Positions 35,081 through 46,720 are shown, counted from the stretch's first letter. The stretch is 64,000 bases of DNA from Nageia nagi (GCA_050084985.1 JBITNC010000001.1:199826001-199890000); one strand, 5' to 3'. Translations and numbers: made by a program. The notes: a model not told the origin generated them from the letters alone.

Positions 35081-35801
35081 TATAGAACCAAAATAATATG
35101 ATTAATTATTAATTAGGGGTTAATTAATGCACTATTAGGACTACTTAGTTTATTGACATATATCTGAAATATGACAATAATGTTTAATTGACATACATGT
35201 TTATTTTATCCCAAATACATATTCAATTGATTAAGAGCAACATACATAAAAATACATATTCATAATTTACTTATTCCATGCCATCAGTATTGTGCTATGT
35301 TTACACTACCAGTAGCATGCAATTGTATGAATGTATGTTTATTTTTTATGTATATTTCTCTTAATCAAGAGTGTGACTAGGAATATAAGATTCTCGAATG
35401 ATCGAGTAATCATATAATGAATATGAAATAGTAATAAGAAATGATATTTGCTTAATTATAGACTTGATATTAGCAAGGGTCTCCCATACGGCATACTCAT
35501 CATTCTTCTTCATTTGTCTTTAGTCTTATCATGGCTTTTGTAATATCCTATAGCTTAGTTTTGATCTATTATATGATCTTCAATTATCTTCTAATGACCT
35601 CTTCTCTCTTTATTGTGTTGCCTTTGATGCCTTTATATAGTAACACTTCTATTACAAGATTTGGTCCCTAGGTCATGGTATAATGGTCCATTAGATGAAT
35701 TACATAGCTTTGGGTATTTTTAACACCTTTTTACATAATACATATTTAAGGCTTTAAAATGAATTATTTAATAAATAATAATTCATTTTTAGGCATCTAT
35801 A
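35081..35801 (-). repeat. 5' LTR of element B
   Basis: 721 bp, matching 28,671-29,321. The ends tatagaacc and gcatctata are mutated versions of TGTAGA/TCTACA. A second inverted pair of the quasi-palindrome motif lies at 35,277-35,300 and 35,304-35,323. Confidence 0.8.
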
Positions 35802-35913
35802 GGTGGCATAAAAATAGTCTATGAACATCACTAACAACATTGATCCTTTTTAGAAATCTCATTAGATCTTGCTGGTAGGGCAAGATTAATCAAAATAGTT
35901 AGGTTCACCAAAA
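35802..35913 (-). other. Displaced leader and primer binding site of element A
   Basis: 112 bases between the B and A LTRs. Its right end, aggttcaccaaaa (35,901-35,913), is the complement of the TTTTGGTGAACC primer site next to A's 5' LTR. This shows B is inside A rather than beside it. Confidence 0.7.
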
Positions 35914-36539
35914 TGTAGACTAAAAATAATATATGAGTAATAAATTGAAGCACTATTTTTCTATAATGTAATATTAAAGCATATATCATAAATATGACAT
36001 CAAATGAACATGATAAATAATGTACCTTTTTCTAACTTGCATCTAAGCACCATAAAGGAGATCATACATCAATCATAATAATATACCATTAGAATAAATC
36101 TCAACCAAAAACCCAAGAGCATGTTGTTAGCTACATGAAATATGCATATCCATGAATAGAAATAAATATGCATGAAAGTAAGACAAATGGTTTAATAGAT
36201 TTATGTAGAGGTGGTGTTACAAAATAATGTTATTGGTTGGGTAGAAATGATACTGCATGTTCTAATCTCTTTCTCTTGATATTCATCCATATATGTTATG
36301 TTGCCTTTGGTATTATTTTATAAAAATGTTTGGATCCTCTTTGATTCTTGGGATCATTACCTTTTACATTGCTTAAGGTGTCTCCTTTGATATTTGATAC
36401 CTCTTACATTACATGATGGTCCATTACATTAATTACATTTCCCTAAGGTATATTTCTAACCCTCTTTACAATACATATTTCTTGATGCTTTAAAATGAAT
36501 TATTTAATAAATAATAATTCATTTTTAGGTGTCTAAACA
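35914..36539 (-). repeat. 5' LTR of element A
   Basis: 626 bp, tgtagactaa to gtctaaaca, matching 14,494-15,117 along its length. On the minus strand it precedes the primer site, so it is the 5' LTR. After 36,539 CACTA-1 sequence resumes. Confidence 0.85.
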
Positions 36540-36920
36540 TACCTTAGAAATAATCACAATCTACCAATTGCATGTCTAAGATCAACAAGTAGACTCCCAC
36601 ATCCATGACTAGCAATTGGAAATATATGTTGCATAAAGTATTAATGTAAATGATATAAATATATTTATTTCAATAGAAAATGTATATTAATAATATGATA
36701 TAAATACATTCATGAATTTTTGATAATCATGAGTCTTGAATCCTATGATTTTACCATCAACACTGAATACACTTCTTAGAGATGATCCATAACTTGTTGG
36801 TGCTATAATAATTTGAATAACTTTGTGTTACTTTTCCACCTACTCTTTTTTCATAATCCATGTGGTCGTAGGTACTTCTTTTCATCCATGTTGATAGTAA
36901 GTTATCCATAAATATCTTAT
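36540..36920 (-). pseudogene. CACTA-1 DUF4218-type region, 5' part
   Basis: The minus strand gives SYGSSLRSVFSVDGKIIGFK then THDYQKFMNVF near 36,790-36,700, like the DUF4218 start 'P.gysSni.r.vd....kl.GlKSHD.HvlmQ'. The next part of the domain is found at 14.1-14.3 kb, across element A. An intron may also lie here. 36,540-36,690 shows nothing clear. Confidence 0.55.
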
Positions 36921-37379
36921 TTTTTAGATATTTTTTAAATCATTTCTGATAACATTAATATCTAATTCTTTTCTTGTTGTATATCGATACAAATAAGATG
37001 CAACATTCTTTACAATGTGCATAGGATACATTAAATGTATCACTAACAACTCCTTCCAATATTCCAATGTATAAAATATTGATAATATATTCATGCCTAA
37101 AAATATGTAACTAATTAATCATTTAATTGGTAAACTTATGAATTTGAAACTTTACAAACCTTCATATTTTAAAATTAATAAACATATTATAGATATATTG
37201 TACTATCTAATATTTCAACTACAAGTAAATCATTTTTGCTAAGAATAATCTCATCATCTGACCCTAAAGTAGTATCTTCATCATGGTCTCTTTTCCTAAC
37301 CTTTTATACAATTTGGTGGTAGTTTATGGCCCAATCCATAGGAGTTGCATAAATAGAAATGGGGTGTTAACTACTTGAC

Positions 37380-38560
37380 CATAGGCTCCCTTTTCTGAAA
37401 AGTATGATCCATTAGAAAATATTTCCTATGGCCAATATATTCTATCTTATGCATATGACATGAATGTCTTTATGGAAGATTTTCTACACATCATAGATAA
37501 GTATGATAACCTTTTGTATGAAGACATGTGACAATGAATATAATTCATGTGGTTGTAAAAACTTAAATATGCACATTTAAAAAATATTGTATTTATGCAT
37601 ACCTACATAAATACAAAGCCTTGGATAATCATGTATAGTCCAACATAGTATGTGACAATATTTGAATGACCTTTGATTGATAGGTATATTTATATCATAT
37701 ATATAAATTCCTTCCCACAAGAGAATTAACTCATTAATTATTGGTTTAAGGTATACATCTATGTATTTAACATGTTTCTTTCTAGGGACTATAATAACCA
37801 ACATGAAAATCTCATTTCTTATATACATCCATGGTGGTATGTTATAGTTGATTATAACAATAGGCCAACATGAATAATTGGATGTTTGGTTTGAAAATGG
37901 ATTGACACCATAAATTGCTAAACCTAATCTAATACTCCTAGGTTTATATTTAATTTTCTTAAGCCACTTTTCCTCTATATGTTTCATTCCTTTAATATCT
38001 ATAGGTATATGCAACACACCTTCTTCACTTCTATTTCTTACATGCCAATTCATTAATTTTGCAAGTGACTTACACTAAAATATTCTCACTAACTTGGGAA
38101 TAATTAGCATATGGGGAACAACCTTTTGAGGAATTTGTTTCCTTTTTTTATGGTATCTTTTTTCACTACACTTTAGACATTGAATATTTGTATTATATTC
38201 TTCTCCTCTATATAATATACAATCATTAATACAAGCATGGTATTAATTATACTCCACCCCTACATCCTTCAAAATGTCATGTGACTTTTTACATGAATCT
38301 AGGATGAGATTGTCACTTGTAAATAAATTTCTTTTTGTAATATATAATACCAATGACAAATAATTTAATTAGCTATTTTGATAGAAATTAAAATATCATT
38401 AAACAAATCATACCTCAGATGAGTAGTGAAACTTTTATTAACCATCTAAATTTGGTTTTGATGTTCATCAAAATTAGGGTAATTGATAATAAAGTTCTAC
38501 TTATTCTTTCATATAATTTAGTTTTGAAAGAAATATACATGTTATCCACTTCTAAATCAT
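37380..38560 (-). pseudogene. TNP2-type CACTA transposase (Transposase_21), broken
   Basis: The best piece is 37,577-38,053 (158 residues): NWHVRNRSEEGVLHIPID, then RSIRLGLAIYGVNPFSNQ, YSCWPIVIINYNIPPWMYIR, KYIDVYLKPIINELILLWEG and CHILCWTIHDYPRL. All are hallmark motifs of the En/Spm TNP2 transposase ('lRLglatDGfNPf....sYS.WPvil.nYNLPPWmc', 'DvyLqPLieELk.LW..G', 'wTi.DfPa'). Upstream, 38,330-38,150 has KKSHDILKDVGVEYN, YHACINDCILYRGEEYN and LKCSEKRYHKK, the normal N-terminal part; downstream, near 37,430, YIGHRKYF matches 'ymgHRrfLp'. Stops and frameshifts make it inactive. The encoded enzyme would cut and join CACTA ends. Confidence 0.9.
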
Positions 38561-40120
38561 CATATCTTTCATCATCATCATCAAGAACATAGAGGGACTC
38601 AAGTAAACCATGAATTCTATTTTATTCATGATCATTATCATCATGAATAATATTATCTTCTCTTAATTCATCATCATCAGTGCTTGAATCCCACATAGGT
38701 ATTTGAATAGGAATTATTGGATCTAGCTCAAACATAAATTATGCATATTATTCAGGGTTCCATGCTCTTTGTAGTATCTTCTTATCTCTCCTACTTGCAT
38801 TATTTTGATGTAATGTTGGTGTGACATTTATCATGTTTGAGTTCTTACAATGACTATTTGTTGCATTTTGATCAAGTTCCTATTAAATTATTTGTTACAA
38901 ACCATTAATTTAAAATTAATAAAATAAGTGTAACAAATGCAGAGTAATTTGATACATCCATTGATACAAATGATCCATACATATAATTTGATACATTTGT
39001 ACATACATATGATCCATACATACAAATTGATACATTTACTCATACACATCAATAATATATTAATTTTTATTTTTCAACTTTGGATCTAAATGAATTTTTA
39101 CATTATGATCACATTCTAAGTCCAAACTTTATGCTCTACATATTGAAGTAGGCCTCCTATAATTATAGTGAAATAATAGCTTATCACTAATATTAAGAGT
39201 TTTAATAATAAAAATAACTATGCAACTACTCATTTATCTACCCATGAAGTCTTCTTTATTATTAGTACATTGGTGAAATTCACAATTTGGTTCCTATTAT
39301 TTGCCTACACAATTGTTTATGTATCCTACTATGTTTCCTTGTATTTTTGGTCAACCATCAATGTAGAAGAGTTCTAAACACTTCAAACATGGAATATCAA
39401 AAGCATTTGCACATATTCCATATGTGGAAATATTGTATATACATGATGCTAATTTTTTTCAATCTACTATTATGTAAACTAGCCCACAAAATGGCATTAA
39501 TGGATCTATCTTAGAACTTGTAGTAACAACCATAGTACTATATATAAATAAACTATATCCAAAGCACTTTTTCAAATGGTCTGATCATGTATCAATGATC
39601 ATAATAAGGAGAGATATCATAATCCTTTGAAAAAGACATCTCAAGTACTCATGCACCCTATGCCCCATGATCACATGTCTATTAGATTACATGTGCATCA
39701 AACCCAAATCATGAACATCCTCCTCTAGTAGATCAACTAGCTCCTCATGTTTGCTAGAACATTCATCCACTAATAATTGATGAAGTCACTTTTGAAGTCT
39801 TATTCTTGTAGATATTATTCTGACTTCATCTGATGGATCTACACATTATTTTGGATTCATTTATTAAATCTACATTTTATTTTATTTATTTTTATTTTAT
39901 TTAATTCAATATATCAGAATTCAAAAGTCAATTCAAATTTTGATCCTAATTAATTACCTCATAGAAATCATCATCTTCTGATGAAGAGGATGACTAATCA
40001 ATCTTTTACACATTTTATTCCTATAATATTAGCCATAAAATGAAGTTAAATATTGTAACTAATATCATAAATGTGAGAACCTAAATGATCTTACATTTCT
40101 ACATCATACATGATAATATG
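38561..40120 (-). other. CACTA-1 upstream region, possible exons, unrecognised
   Basis: No domain identified with confidence. The minus strand has an acidic Ser-rich patch (SSSSSEDDDFYE) at about 39,970-40,010, bounded by splice-like signals (attatag before, gag-gtaatt after), and an Asp-rich stretch near 38,590 (DDDDERYDDLEVDN). These could be N-terminal exons of the transposase or of a second CACTA protein. The rest, including 38,900-39,900, is AT-rich with stops. Confidence 0.35.
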
Positions 40121-40129
40121 TAGCTTACT

Positions 40130-40440
40130 CATCCTCATCAGATGAAACATCACTCCTCCTCATGAGACCTACAAGAAATATCCTAGCATCTGAATCAAAT
40201 GCCACATCACTCCTTAGCATCCTAAGAATCCATACAGGAAACTCTTTTGAATTAGATGACACATAACTCCTTAGCCTCCTAGGAATTGGTGTAGGTAACT
40301 CTTATAAATTAGATGACATATCACTCCTAACAACCCTCTAACATTGAGTTAGTGGCATATGAACATATGAATTTGATAACATATGACTCCTCCCATGCCT
40401 TGACATAATGATATAAGCCAAGTCACTAACTTGTTTTACA
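40130..40440 (-). pseudogene. 19-residue-repeat coding segment upstream of CACTA transposase
   Basis: On the minus strand a frame starting MSRHGRSHMLSN near 40,410 runs leftward with two stops and ends in SSDEDE near 40,133. It contains five copies of a 57-bp repeat (starts at about 40,380, 40,318, 40,262, 40,205 and 40,148 on the + strand, marked by 'catNactcct'). Each encodes a unit like RSDVSSNS-ELP--IPRRL. A splice-donor-like gtaagc follows at 40,132. I do not recognise the protein. It may be a first exon of CACTA-1 or a separate captured sequence. Confidence 0.45.
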
Positions 40441-41632
40441 ATTTAAAGAAATTAGTTTACCAATAGTATCAAAGAAGAAAATTACAAGATACTAAATTAA
40501 AGATCATAAATCATGAATATAAATGATTAGATTGTTCAAAATAAAGTTAGAACTAGGAAAATCTCTAACTTCTTTCTTATCAAAAAATACAAAGGCCTAG
40601 GAATATCTTCAATGGCTTGTTAAACATTCAAAGTTTACTAAAAAATTAAAGGTTTTAATTTATAATTTATGTAAAATAATTCAAATGAAAAAAATATAAA
40701 TAGATTTTTATGATTTAATGTGTATGAGATAACAACATGTAGTTATATATGGAATATTGTTGAATTTATCCAACCTAAGCACCACGTTTTCCTTGCATTA
40801 TAGTTTTGAGCTAAGATTGATGGAAGAAGATATAGAAGGGAGTTATAGGTTTGATAATAATTTTACAAATATCAATACTTTAATTGGAAATTCATTGAAG
40901 GATAAGGATGAGGGTTTCCCTACTCTTGTTGCAAGGAAGGCTATAGAGGGCATTTCACCCTTAAATATAACATTTTCCAGTCAATCCAACACCTCCACTT
41001 TGATTAGAAATAATGATACATCTACCTTTGGGGCTATTTTTTCCTTTTGCAAAAATATACAAGAGTGTCCTATTTCCCAAGAAAGACAAACCATCCAATG
41101 CTCACATTGTAGTGGATCTCTTAAGGTTGCAACTATGTCCATTAATGACCACACAAAGAGTTCAAACAAAGTATAAAGGGGTGAAAACACATAAGAGAAT
41201 GATGGGATGAATAAAAAAGATAAATTTTTATAGATTTGATGGATGCATATTTTTATAATTTTGACTAGGATAGAATGGATAATTGCTTCAAGGAAAATCA
41301 AATCTAGGATTTATATGATGAAGATGATTGAATCCCTTGTTATTATGCTCTTATTAATAATGTTTTATCCTTGCATCCCTTCAACTTGAAAATAATATGA
41401 ATAGATAGAAAACACCATCATAGTGATAATTTAATTTGAGGTTAAAAAGAAAATAAGCACCAAATTTCTCAATGTATTTTCTCATGTTATGAATGGGAAG
41501 AAAGTTGAAGTTGGGCTTGTGAAAATATTTCCTATGAAAGGTTTTATCTAGGCTCTTTATAGATAATGGGAATATTATTGGGATGTAAATATGCCATATA
41601 ATGTTAAACATAAGTATGATATTGTGTAGGTA
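40441..41632. other. Unrecognised DNA with one open frame (40,757-41,176, +)
   Basis: The open frame of 139 residues (…RLMEEDIEGSYRFDNNF…CSHCSGSLKVATM…) has one CxxC and no other familiar motif. An overlapping 106-residue frame on the minus strand is equally long, so coding is doubtful. 41,177-41,632 shows nothing recognisable. No CACTA right terminus was found in this interval. Confidence 0.3.
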
Positions 41633-42369
41633 TGTTAACATGGTCTCACTTAGGTGCAACTTTACATACATGTTTAATCACAATCTATTATATTTCAATC
41701 ATATTTTATCTTACTATCACATATTTCTCAAGTTGTGTTCTTATTTTTATGTTAGGTACACCAAAATTTCTTCAACCTTCATACAATGGGTCAAATGGTG
41801 ATATCACACCTAATATAAATGTAAGTATCTCTAACCTAGGGAAAGCATGTCAAGATTACATCTTGATAATTGGTACCCTACACTTGGGTGTTTCTCAATG
41901 TTTCCTATTGAGATTAGAATCTTGTTATCACTCAAGAAAATATATATCATCCATATTTGTGATCATATGCTTGTTTTAGCTTAGTATCATATATTATATC
42001 ATTGATCCTTATTGGAGGACCTCATTCTACCAAAATACTAGCACTTGCACTAAAGTGTATGCCTGTGCTAAGTTCTTTGAGCCTAGCACCCATGTTGGGA
42101 TTATTTTTTCTATTGATGATGGGATTTATCCTATATATCTCCAATCATGACACAAGTAAGGACACATAAACATTTTTCCTACACTTGATTCCATCTCTTT
42201 GGTGTATGCATTTATTTTACATCTTGATATTAATGTAATTCATGATTCTATTATTGCACTGCTATACACTCTTATTTTACCATTATTCATGTATGTTTAT
42301 TTGAGTTAATTAGCTTATATAATACATACTTAAATGCTTATATGTATTTTTTTCATTTATGCCAAAACC

Positions 42370-44130
42370 TTAGGTGTACCAAAACACATATCAATATATT
42401 GGTGCACCACCCATTTATGGCTTTTTCTTTCTCTTATTTAGGGTTAGAATAAAAGTGCTTTCGAACCTACAATTCTACCATAATGTTAAACCTATTAAAG
42501 GTTTAGTTATTCATTATATTCCTAAAGTATTTTTTGTTACTATTAATGAAAATGCACATATTTCCACTAACCTATAGCTAAGAAAACTCCCAAAAGAAGA
42601 AAAGCTGTCAAACCAAAGGTGGTTCAATGGAGAAGTGAAATAATTCAACAAAACAACCATCTATAGATGTACATGGATAGATAACCAAAGATGCTAGTGA
42701 AAATGCTTAAAATAAAGAGAGTTTTAAAGAAAACTCTAATATTTTAGTGAATAAAATAAATCAAAGGGTTCATTTTGAAAATACTAGATATAAAACCCCA
42801 TCAAATTGACAACCTCCTATTATAACTAAAGAAGAGATCATTACATGATTAAGTAATGATGAAGTATTTAGGAAAGTCATGAGTTTCAAGGAAAATAAAT
42901 ATAGATTCATTAAGCTTCTTAATAAGCTACTAATTGAGGAGAAAGCTTATGTAGTTGATCCATTTGAATATAAATAAGTGGTAAAATAATAAAAATTATT
43001 GTATTCTAACAAGTATAAGGAGAATATACCTCCTGATGATATGACTATCATATCAGGAAATATGAATTTAGGATTTTTTGCAAATAGGTATGCACCTATG
43101 CCAAGTGTTTACATATTTTTCCTTTCAAATGCTAGTGTGTATGCTCACATTAGCTTTGACACTAAGCTTAGTGCAAACATTGAGCCTTAGGTAGAAATAA
43201 TGGTTCCAATTCCTCTAGTTGCCATTGTGTCAAATGTAGACTAAGAAAATTAACAAGAGATTATCAGTCTAATCCATAATGTTAGTGAGAATATTACTAA
43301 ACCTACCATATTGTAATATTTTCTTCCTCAAGAAGCTTAGGTTGATAGCCTAATCCTCTCAAATAATATTGATGTTATAGCTACACAAGATGAATAGAAT
43401 AAATAGAATAAAGAATTTGATAAGGATAAAGATATTTTCATTAAAAATGAGTGTGATCAAGAATATCCTGTAAAGTATGAAGAAATAAAAAAAATTCTCA
43501 AAGAGGTTGATATGATATATCCATATTAGTCAAAGGAAGAAAACATGATCAAATCCAAAGTTTTTCATTAAGTAGATGAGATTACCATTGAAAACATGAG
43601 TAACCAAAGAAGATATCATATTATAAGTGGTTGCTTCATAAGGTTAAAAATGATTACAAGAATAAAATAAGATTATTTTAATTTAAGAATAAGAATCTAG
43701 TCTAATATCCTATTATATATGAATAAAGATATCAATAAGAATATGTTGATAGACTACTTGTTCAATCCATGCGGTCCATTACTAGATGGAATCAAGAAGA
43801 AAATGACATCAAATACGTTGAATTACTAAAGTGTGATAGGGAGCACATGATATTGATTCCTCATAATGATAAATAATGGTTAGTTTCAACAACTTTGCAT
43901 AATATCATCCATGATAGAAATGATAAAACTAGATATTTTAAGATCTTCAAGCCAAAATAGCAATTACCAACATTTGAATAGGGATAAAATTTAGAAAAAC
44001 CATAGAAAATATGGGAAATTATTCAGGTAATTATACCAACTTCAAAAATAGCATTGTAAAAGATAAATCCAAAAATATTTGGGGGTTTACAATAAAAAGT
44101 CTTAAAATAGAAAAAAATCAAGATCTAGAT
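42370..44130 (+). pseudogene. Long unrecognised N-terminal coding region of element F1
   Basis: Roughly 580 codons' worth of decayed sequence before the gag core. It aligns with F2 (62.1-63.9 kb): IPPDDM... with MNLGFFANRYAPMPSVY and AHISFDTKLSANIEP here against ISPDDMPLTP, NLEFFMNR and AHINVITNLKTSIEP there. Further on an acidic stretch KYEEIKKILKEVDM matches KYKKINKLLTEVDA. I recognise no known domain. Ogre-type elements carry an extra ORF before gag, which is a possible comparison, but I have no sequence proof. Confidence 0.5.
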
Positions 44131-45290
44131 TCTTAGTAAAATGAATATAATAATCCCTTGTGTATGAGAATTTGATCCATTATATTGTATTCTCACAAAG
44201 CTTTGAAATTCACAAAGTTTGATGGTATTAATGATCCTTGTATTTATTTATGTATTTTATCCAATGAAGTCTCCCTAATCACCATGGATGATAACTTGCA
44301 TGCAAATCTATTTCCTTTATCTCTAAAAGGAGAGGGTACATAATGGTTTAGCAAGTTACCATATGCTAGATTGATAGTTTTTCATAATTGAAAATTATAT
44401 TTTATGATATTTATCAAATTCACATTACAAAAAGGATAAATTAATGATTTGATAAAGCTAAAGCAAAGAGAAGGGTTTTCCATTAAGTCATTTATCATAT
44501 TCTGGACTAATAGGCTAATCAAGTTCATGAAGATGATAGTATTAAAATCCTAGCCTTCGTTGAAGCTCTTCAACCAAAATATAAAATATAATATTTTAAC
44601 TACGATAAGTTACCTCTTGATGAGTTTTTATAAGCATTATTGGAAAAAGAAAGGTTTCACATAAGATATGGGAAATGGAAATAAGAATAAAAAAAATGGA
44701 CAAGTCACTTCCATAGCCTCAACATTGGTATAAAAAGGAACAACCAAAAGGGTAACCAATAGTAGATAAAGTGAAATCAATACAACAACACATAGTAGCA
44801 GCAAATGAATTTATAAAGGTTTATAAAGATGAAAACTCATTTTATACAAATGTTAAAAATTTCCTAGATGAAAATTCACACCTATCCATGATGATATTGA
44901 TGATGTTACAAAGGCTTTGATCAAGAGAAAATTATTAGTTCCACCACCTAAGTCTACATCCCATCCATCCTTTGTAGTAGGTGTTCCAAGTGAGTGTAAG
45001 TTAGATGAATATCACCAATAGTGAGGATATGCAATAAAGTATTATGTATCACTACTCAATAAGATTTAGGATTTGATTGAGCAAAAGAAGGTGTCTTTTC
45101 CAAAACCTAAATTAGATGATCAAACAAAGAAATTATGAAGATATTAGCATGAGAAGAACAAGAACATGGAAATCTTCAATAATCCATTCCCAAATTTTTT
45201 CAAAGCTAAATCACTAAATATGAATGTCAACTTTGTTAGTGATATTACCCTAACATGGTGAAAAGGTACACATTGTTGCTCTTGATCTTG
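44131..45290 (+). pseudogene. gag of element F1, broken
   Basis: Near 44,210-44,640: FDGINDPCIYLCILSNEVSL, then LHANLFPLSLKGEGT-WFSKL, LIKLKQREGFSIKSFIIFW and LEKERFHIRYGKW. These match the plant retrotransposon gag core ('FdG..dP..Hl..F...c......d..l...lFp.SL.g.A..Wf..Lp') and its C-terminal helix set. 44,930-45,250 continues with LVPPPKSTSHPSF-like, KIQDLIEQKKVSFPKP and NNPFP, the usual spacer after the knuckle region. Stops are frequent and look like CAA/CAG to TAA/TAG. Confidence 0.75.
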
Positions 45291-46339
45291 TTATTTATAG
45301 CTATTATTACATATGAATAGCATAGGTTTAATTTTTTTACTTTTATAGTCAAACATGCATTATAATTATGCATATACACTAGAATTTAATACCTTTATTT
45401 TTCACCTCAATCGTATTGGGGCAATTTTTCAAATGCTAACCAAAGACCTCCTATCCCTTTTGTAACCTAGTCCTAAAATTGAGATCAACATGCATGCTAG
45501 TATTCCTTCATAATCTATAGAACCATTAGTTCCTTGAGGTCATGCATAGTACCTTAATAGTTAAATCCAATACCTTAACATATTTCTTTGTCATATATTA
45601 AGAAAAACTCCACTAGGTACTTATTGACAACTTTTTTCTCATATACAATTGATACTTTTTCCTACTTTTTATAATTAGTTTTTATCCAAACCTTTAAGGG
45701 AGGTAGAATTGGTGATTAAGAATCCATAGCTAGAGTCATTTATCATTTGTTAATCCATATACCACATTAGGTTCCTTTTAGCATTTTTAACATAATCAAT
45801 ACTTTTTCATTACCTCTTAGCCATTGCAATGCTTTAAACATAATATCACTTTAAAATTTAATTATAAATTTATTTATATTTTTGAGATTTATTTTTTCCT
45901 TGCAATTCACACCCACACAAACCTAACAAGACCTTGGTTCCCAATAGCCAAATTATAAAATTTTGACCTTACCAATAACCATGATCTATTAAAGCAAAAC
46001 TAGAACTTATAATTCTTTAAAAATACTAGTGCCCACACTAGGCTCCTAGTTTTTTTTGTATATATAATTAAGTCCCTTAGTGCAATCATTGGTTCATTTT
46101 ATCTTTGAATTACCCATAAAAATTCATAATTAAACATTTACCTTACATTATTTTCATACTAAATAACTTAAAACAAAATAATAACTTAAAAATAAAGACA
46201 CTTAGCTATTCATCCCACACTTAAGCTTAAACAACAATATATCTTTGACATGTATTAATAAAAAAGGGTGATACATTATCTTTACACAAACCAACTAACT
46301 TAGTACATCAATTTCCTATGCTAACATCACTTATGGCAC
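45291..46339. other. AT-rich DNA, nothing recognised
   Basis: No domain on either strand, no LTR end and no convincing open frame. Its composition is like the rest of the window. Confidence 0.4.
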
Positions 46340-46720
46340 CATTATGGCTCTTATCACTCCTAAAACTCTTTGACCTAGAGGTATTCCTACTCAAACCAGG
46401 CCTCTTTATCCCATTTTGTTCCTCTAGTGCCATAAGTTGTATCTAAAGATATGATTTTTCATTGGTTAAGTCCTCTATATATTTGTTGTACTCTAAGATA
46501 TGGTCCTTCATGCCTAATTAATTCTTATCATTTGAATTCTCATGCATTTTCTACAAGGTTTATATGGTTCTCTCCAAGGCTACCAATATCACCTTCAACA
46601 CATCAATCTTTCCATACTTGATAGCCATCTCCTTGTTTATGTTTGATAACTCCTCCTCAATATGTTATCTAACAACCTTTTTTGAGTCTATATCCAATTT
46701 TATTTGATCTTAAAAATCAA
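46340..46720 (-). pseudogene. Broken coding remnant with coiled-coil character, possible transposase accessory
   Basis: The minus strand reads EEELSNINKEMAIKYGKI, then DHILEYNKYIEDLTNEKSY, then IQLMALEEQNGIKRPGLSRN with a Ser/Arg-rich tail (SRSKSFRSDKS). Stops fall at former CAA/CAG codons. Heptad-like spacing suggests a coiled coil. Similar coiled-coil tails occur in plant transposase proteins, but I cannot assign a family. Confidence 0.35.

Larger units (their letters stand above)
28671..35801 (-). mobile_element. Element B: gag-only relative of A, inserted in A's 5' leader
   Basis: The 5' LTR is 35,081-35,801, the primer site 35,069-35,080, the 3' LTR 28,671-29,321 (its outer ~45 bases missing), and the polypurine tract is next to 29,321. 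The LTRs are similar to each other and related at the tips to those of A and C. Inside are gag remnants (33.0-34.9 kb) and a ~190-bp tandem repeat. No protease, polymerase or integrase was seen in 30.4-33.0 kb. Right of it (35,802-35,913) lies a piece of A's leader with A's own primer site, so B sits inside A. The left junction with A's gag is a deletion scar; no target duplication remains. Confidence 0.75.
14494..36539 (-). mobile_element. Element A: Tat-clade Ty3/gypsy retrotransposon, carrying two nested insertions
   Basis: The 3' LTR is 14,494-15,117 and the 5' LTR is 35,914-36,539; the two are similar throughout (about 85% by eye). Removing the LINE (18,939-24,428) and element B (28,671-35,801) leaves about 9.4 kb. 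Order on the minus strand: primer site, gag, protease, reverse transcriptase, RNase H, a second RNase H, integrase, a ~190-bp tandem repeat, polypurine tract. A second RNase H after the first, together with 3' tandem repeats, is typical of the Tat/Ogre lineage. It interrupts the CACTA-1 coding region. A clean target duplication was not seen. Confidence 0.85.
12240..40420 (-). mobile_element. CACTA (En/Spm) transposon CACTA-1, split by retrotransposon A; right end not located
   Basis: The left terminus at 12,240 reads CACTACTAGGAAAAGGCC, a standard CACTA inverted-repeat start. The coding remnants on the minus strand follow the usual order: TNP2 transposase (38.6-37.4 kb), DUF4218 region (36.9-36.7 kb, continuing at 14.3-14.1 kb), then DUF4216 region (13.9-13.2 kb). 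Placing the same gene order on both sides of 14,494-36,539 shows that element A inserted into it. I could not find the matching right terminus (expected TTTTCCTAGTAGTG), so the right limit is only the last likely coding trace. Without the nested insertions it would be at least 6 kb. Confidence 0.75.
41633..45290 (+). mobile_element. Element F1: 5' part of a Ty3/gypsy element (leader, long N-terminal region, gag)
   Basis: From 41,633 (tgttaacatgg) the sequence parallels 61,377 onward (tgttgacac): shared 'ttacatacatgt', 'atattttatctta-tatcacatatttct', 'gtaagtatctctaacctaggg', then the coding region. Both may begin with an LTR starting TGTT[AG]ACA, but I could not fix the LTR end or primer site. 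Recognisable sequence stops after the gag C-terminus near 45,290; no pol follows and no second LTR was seen, so F1 is truncated or interrupted. Confidence 0.6.

Noticed and set aside
40757-41176. 139-residue frame as a host gene
   Set aside because: A single CxxC is the only feature, an overlapping antisense frame is of similar length, and no conserved motif supports coding.
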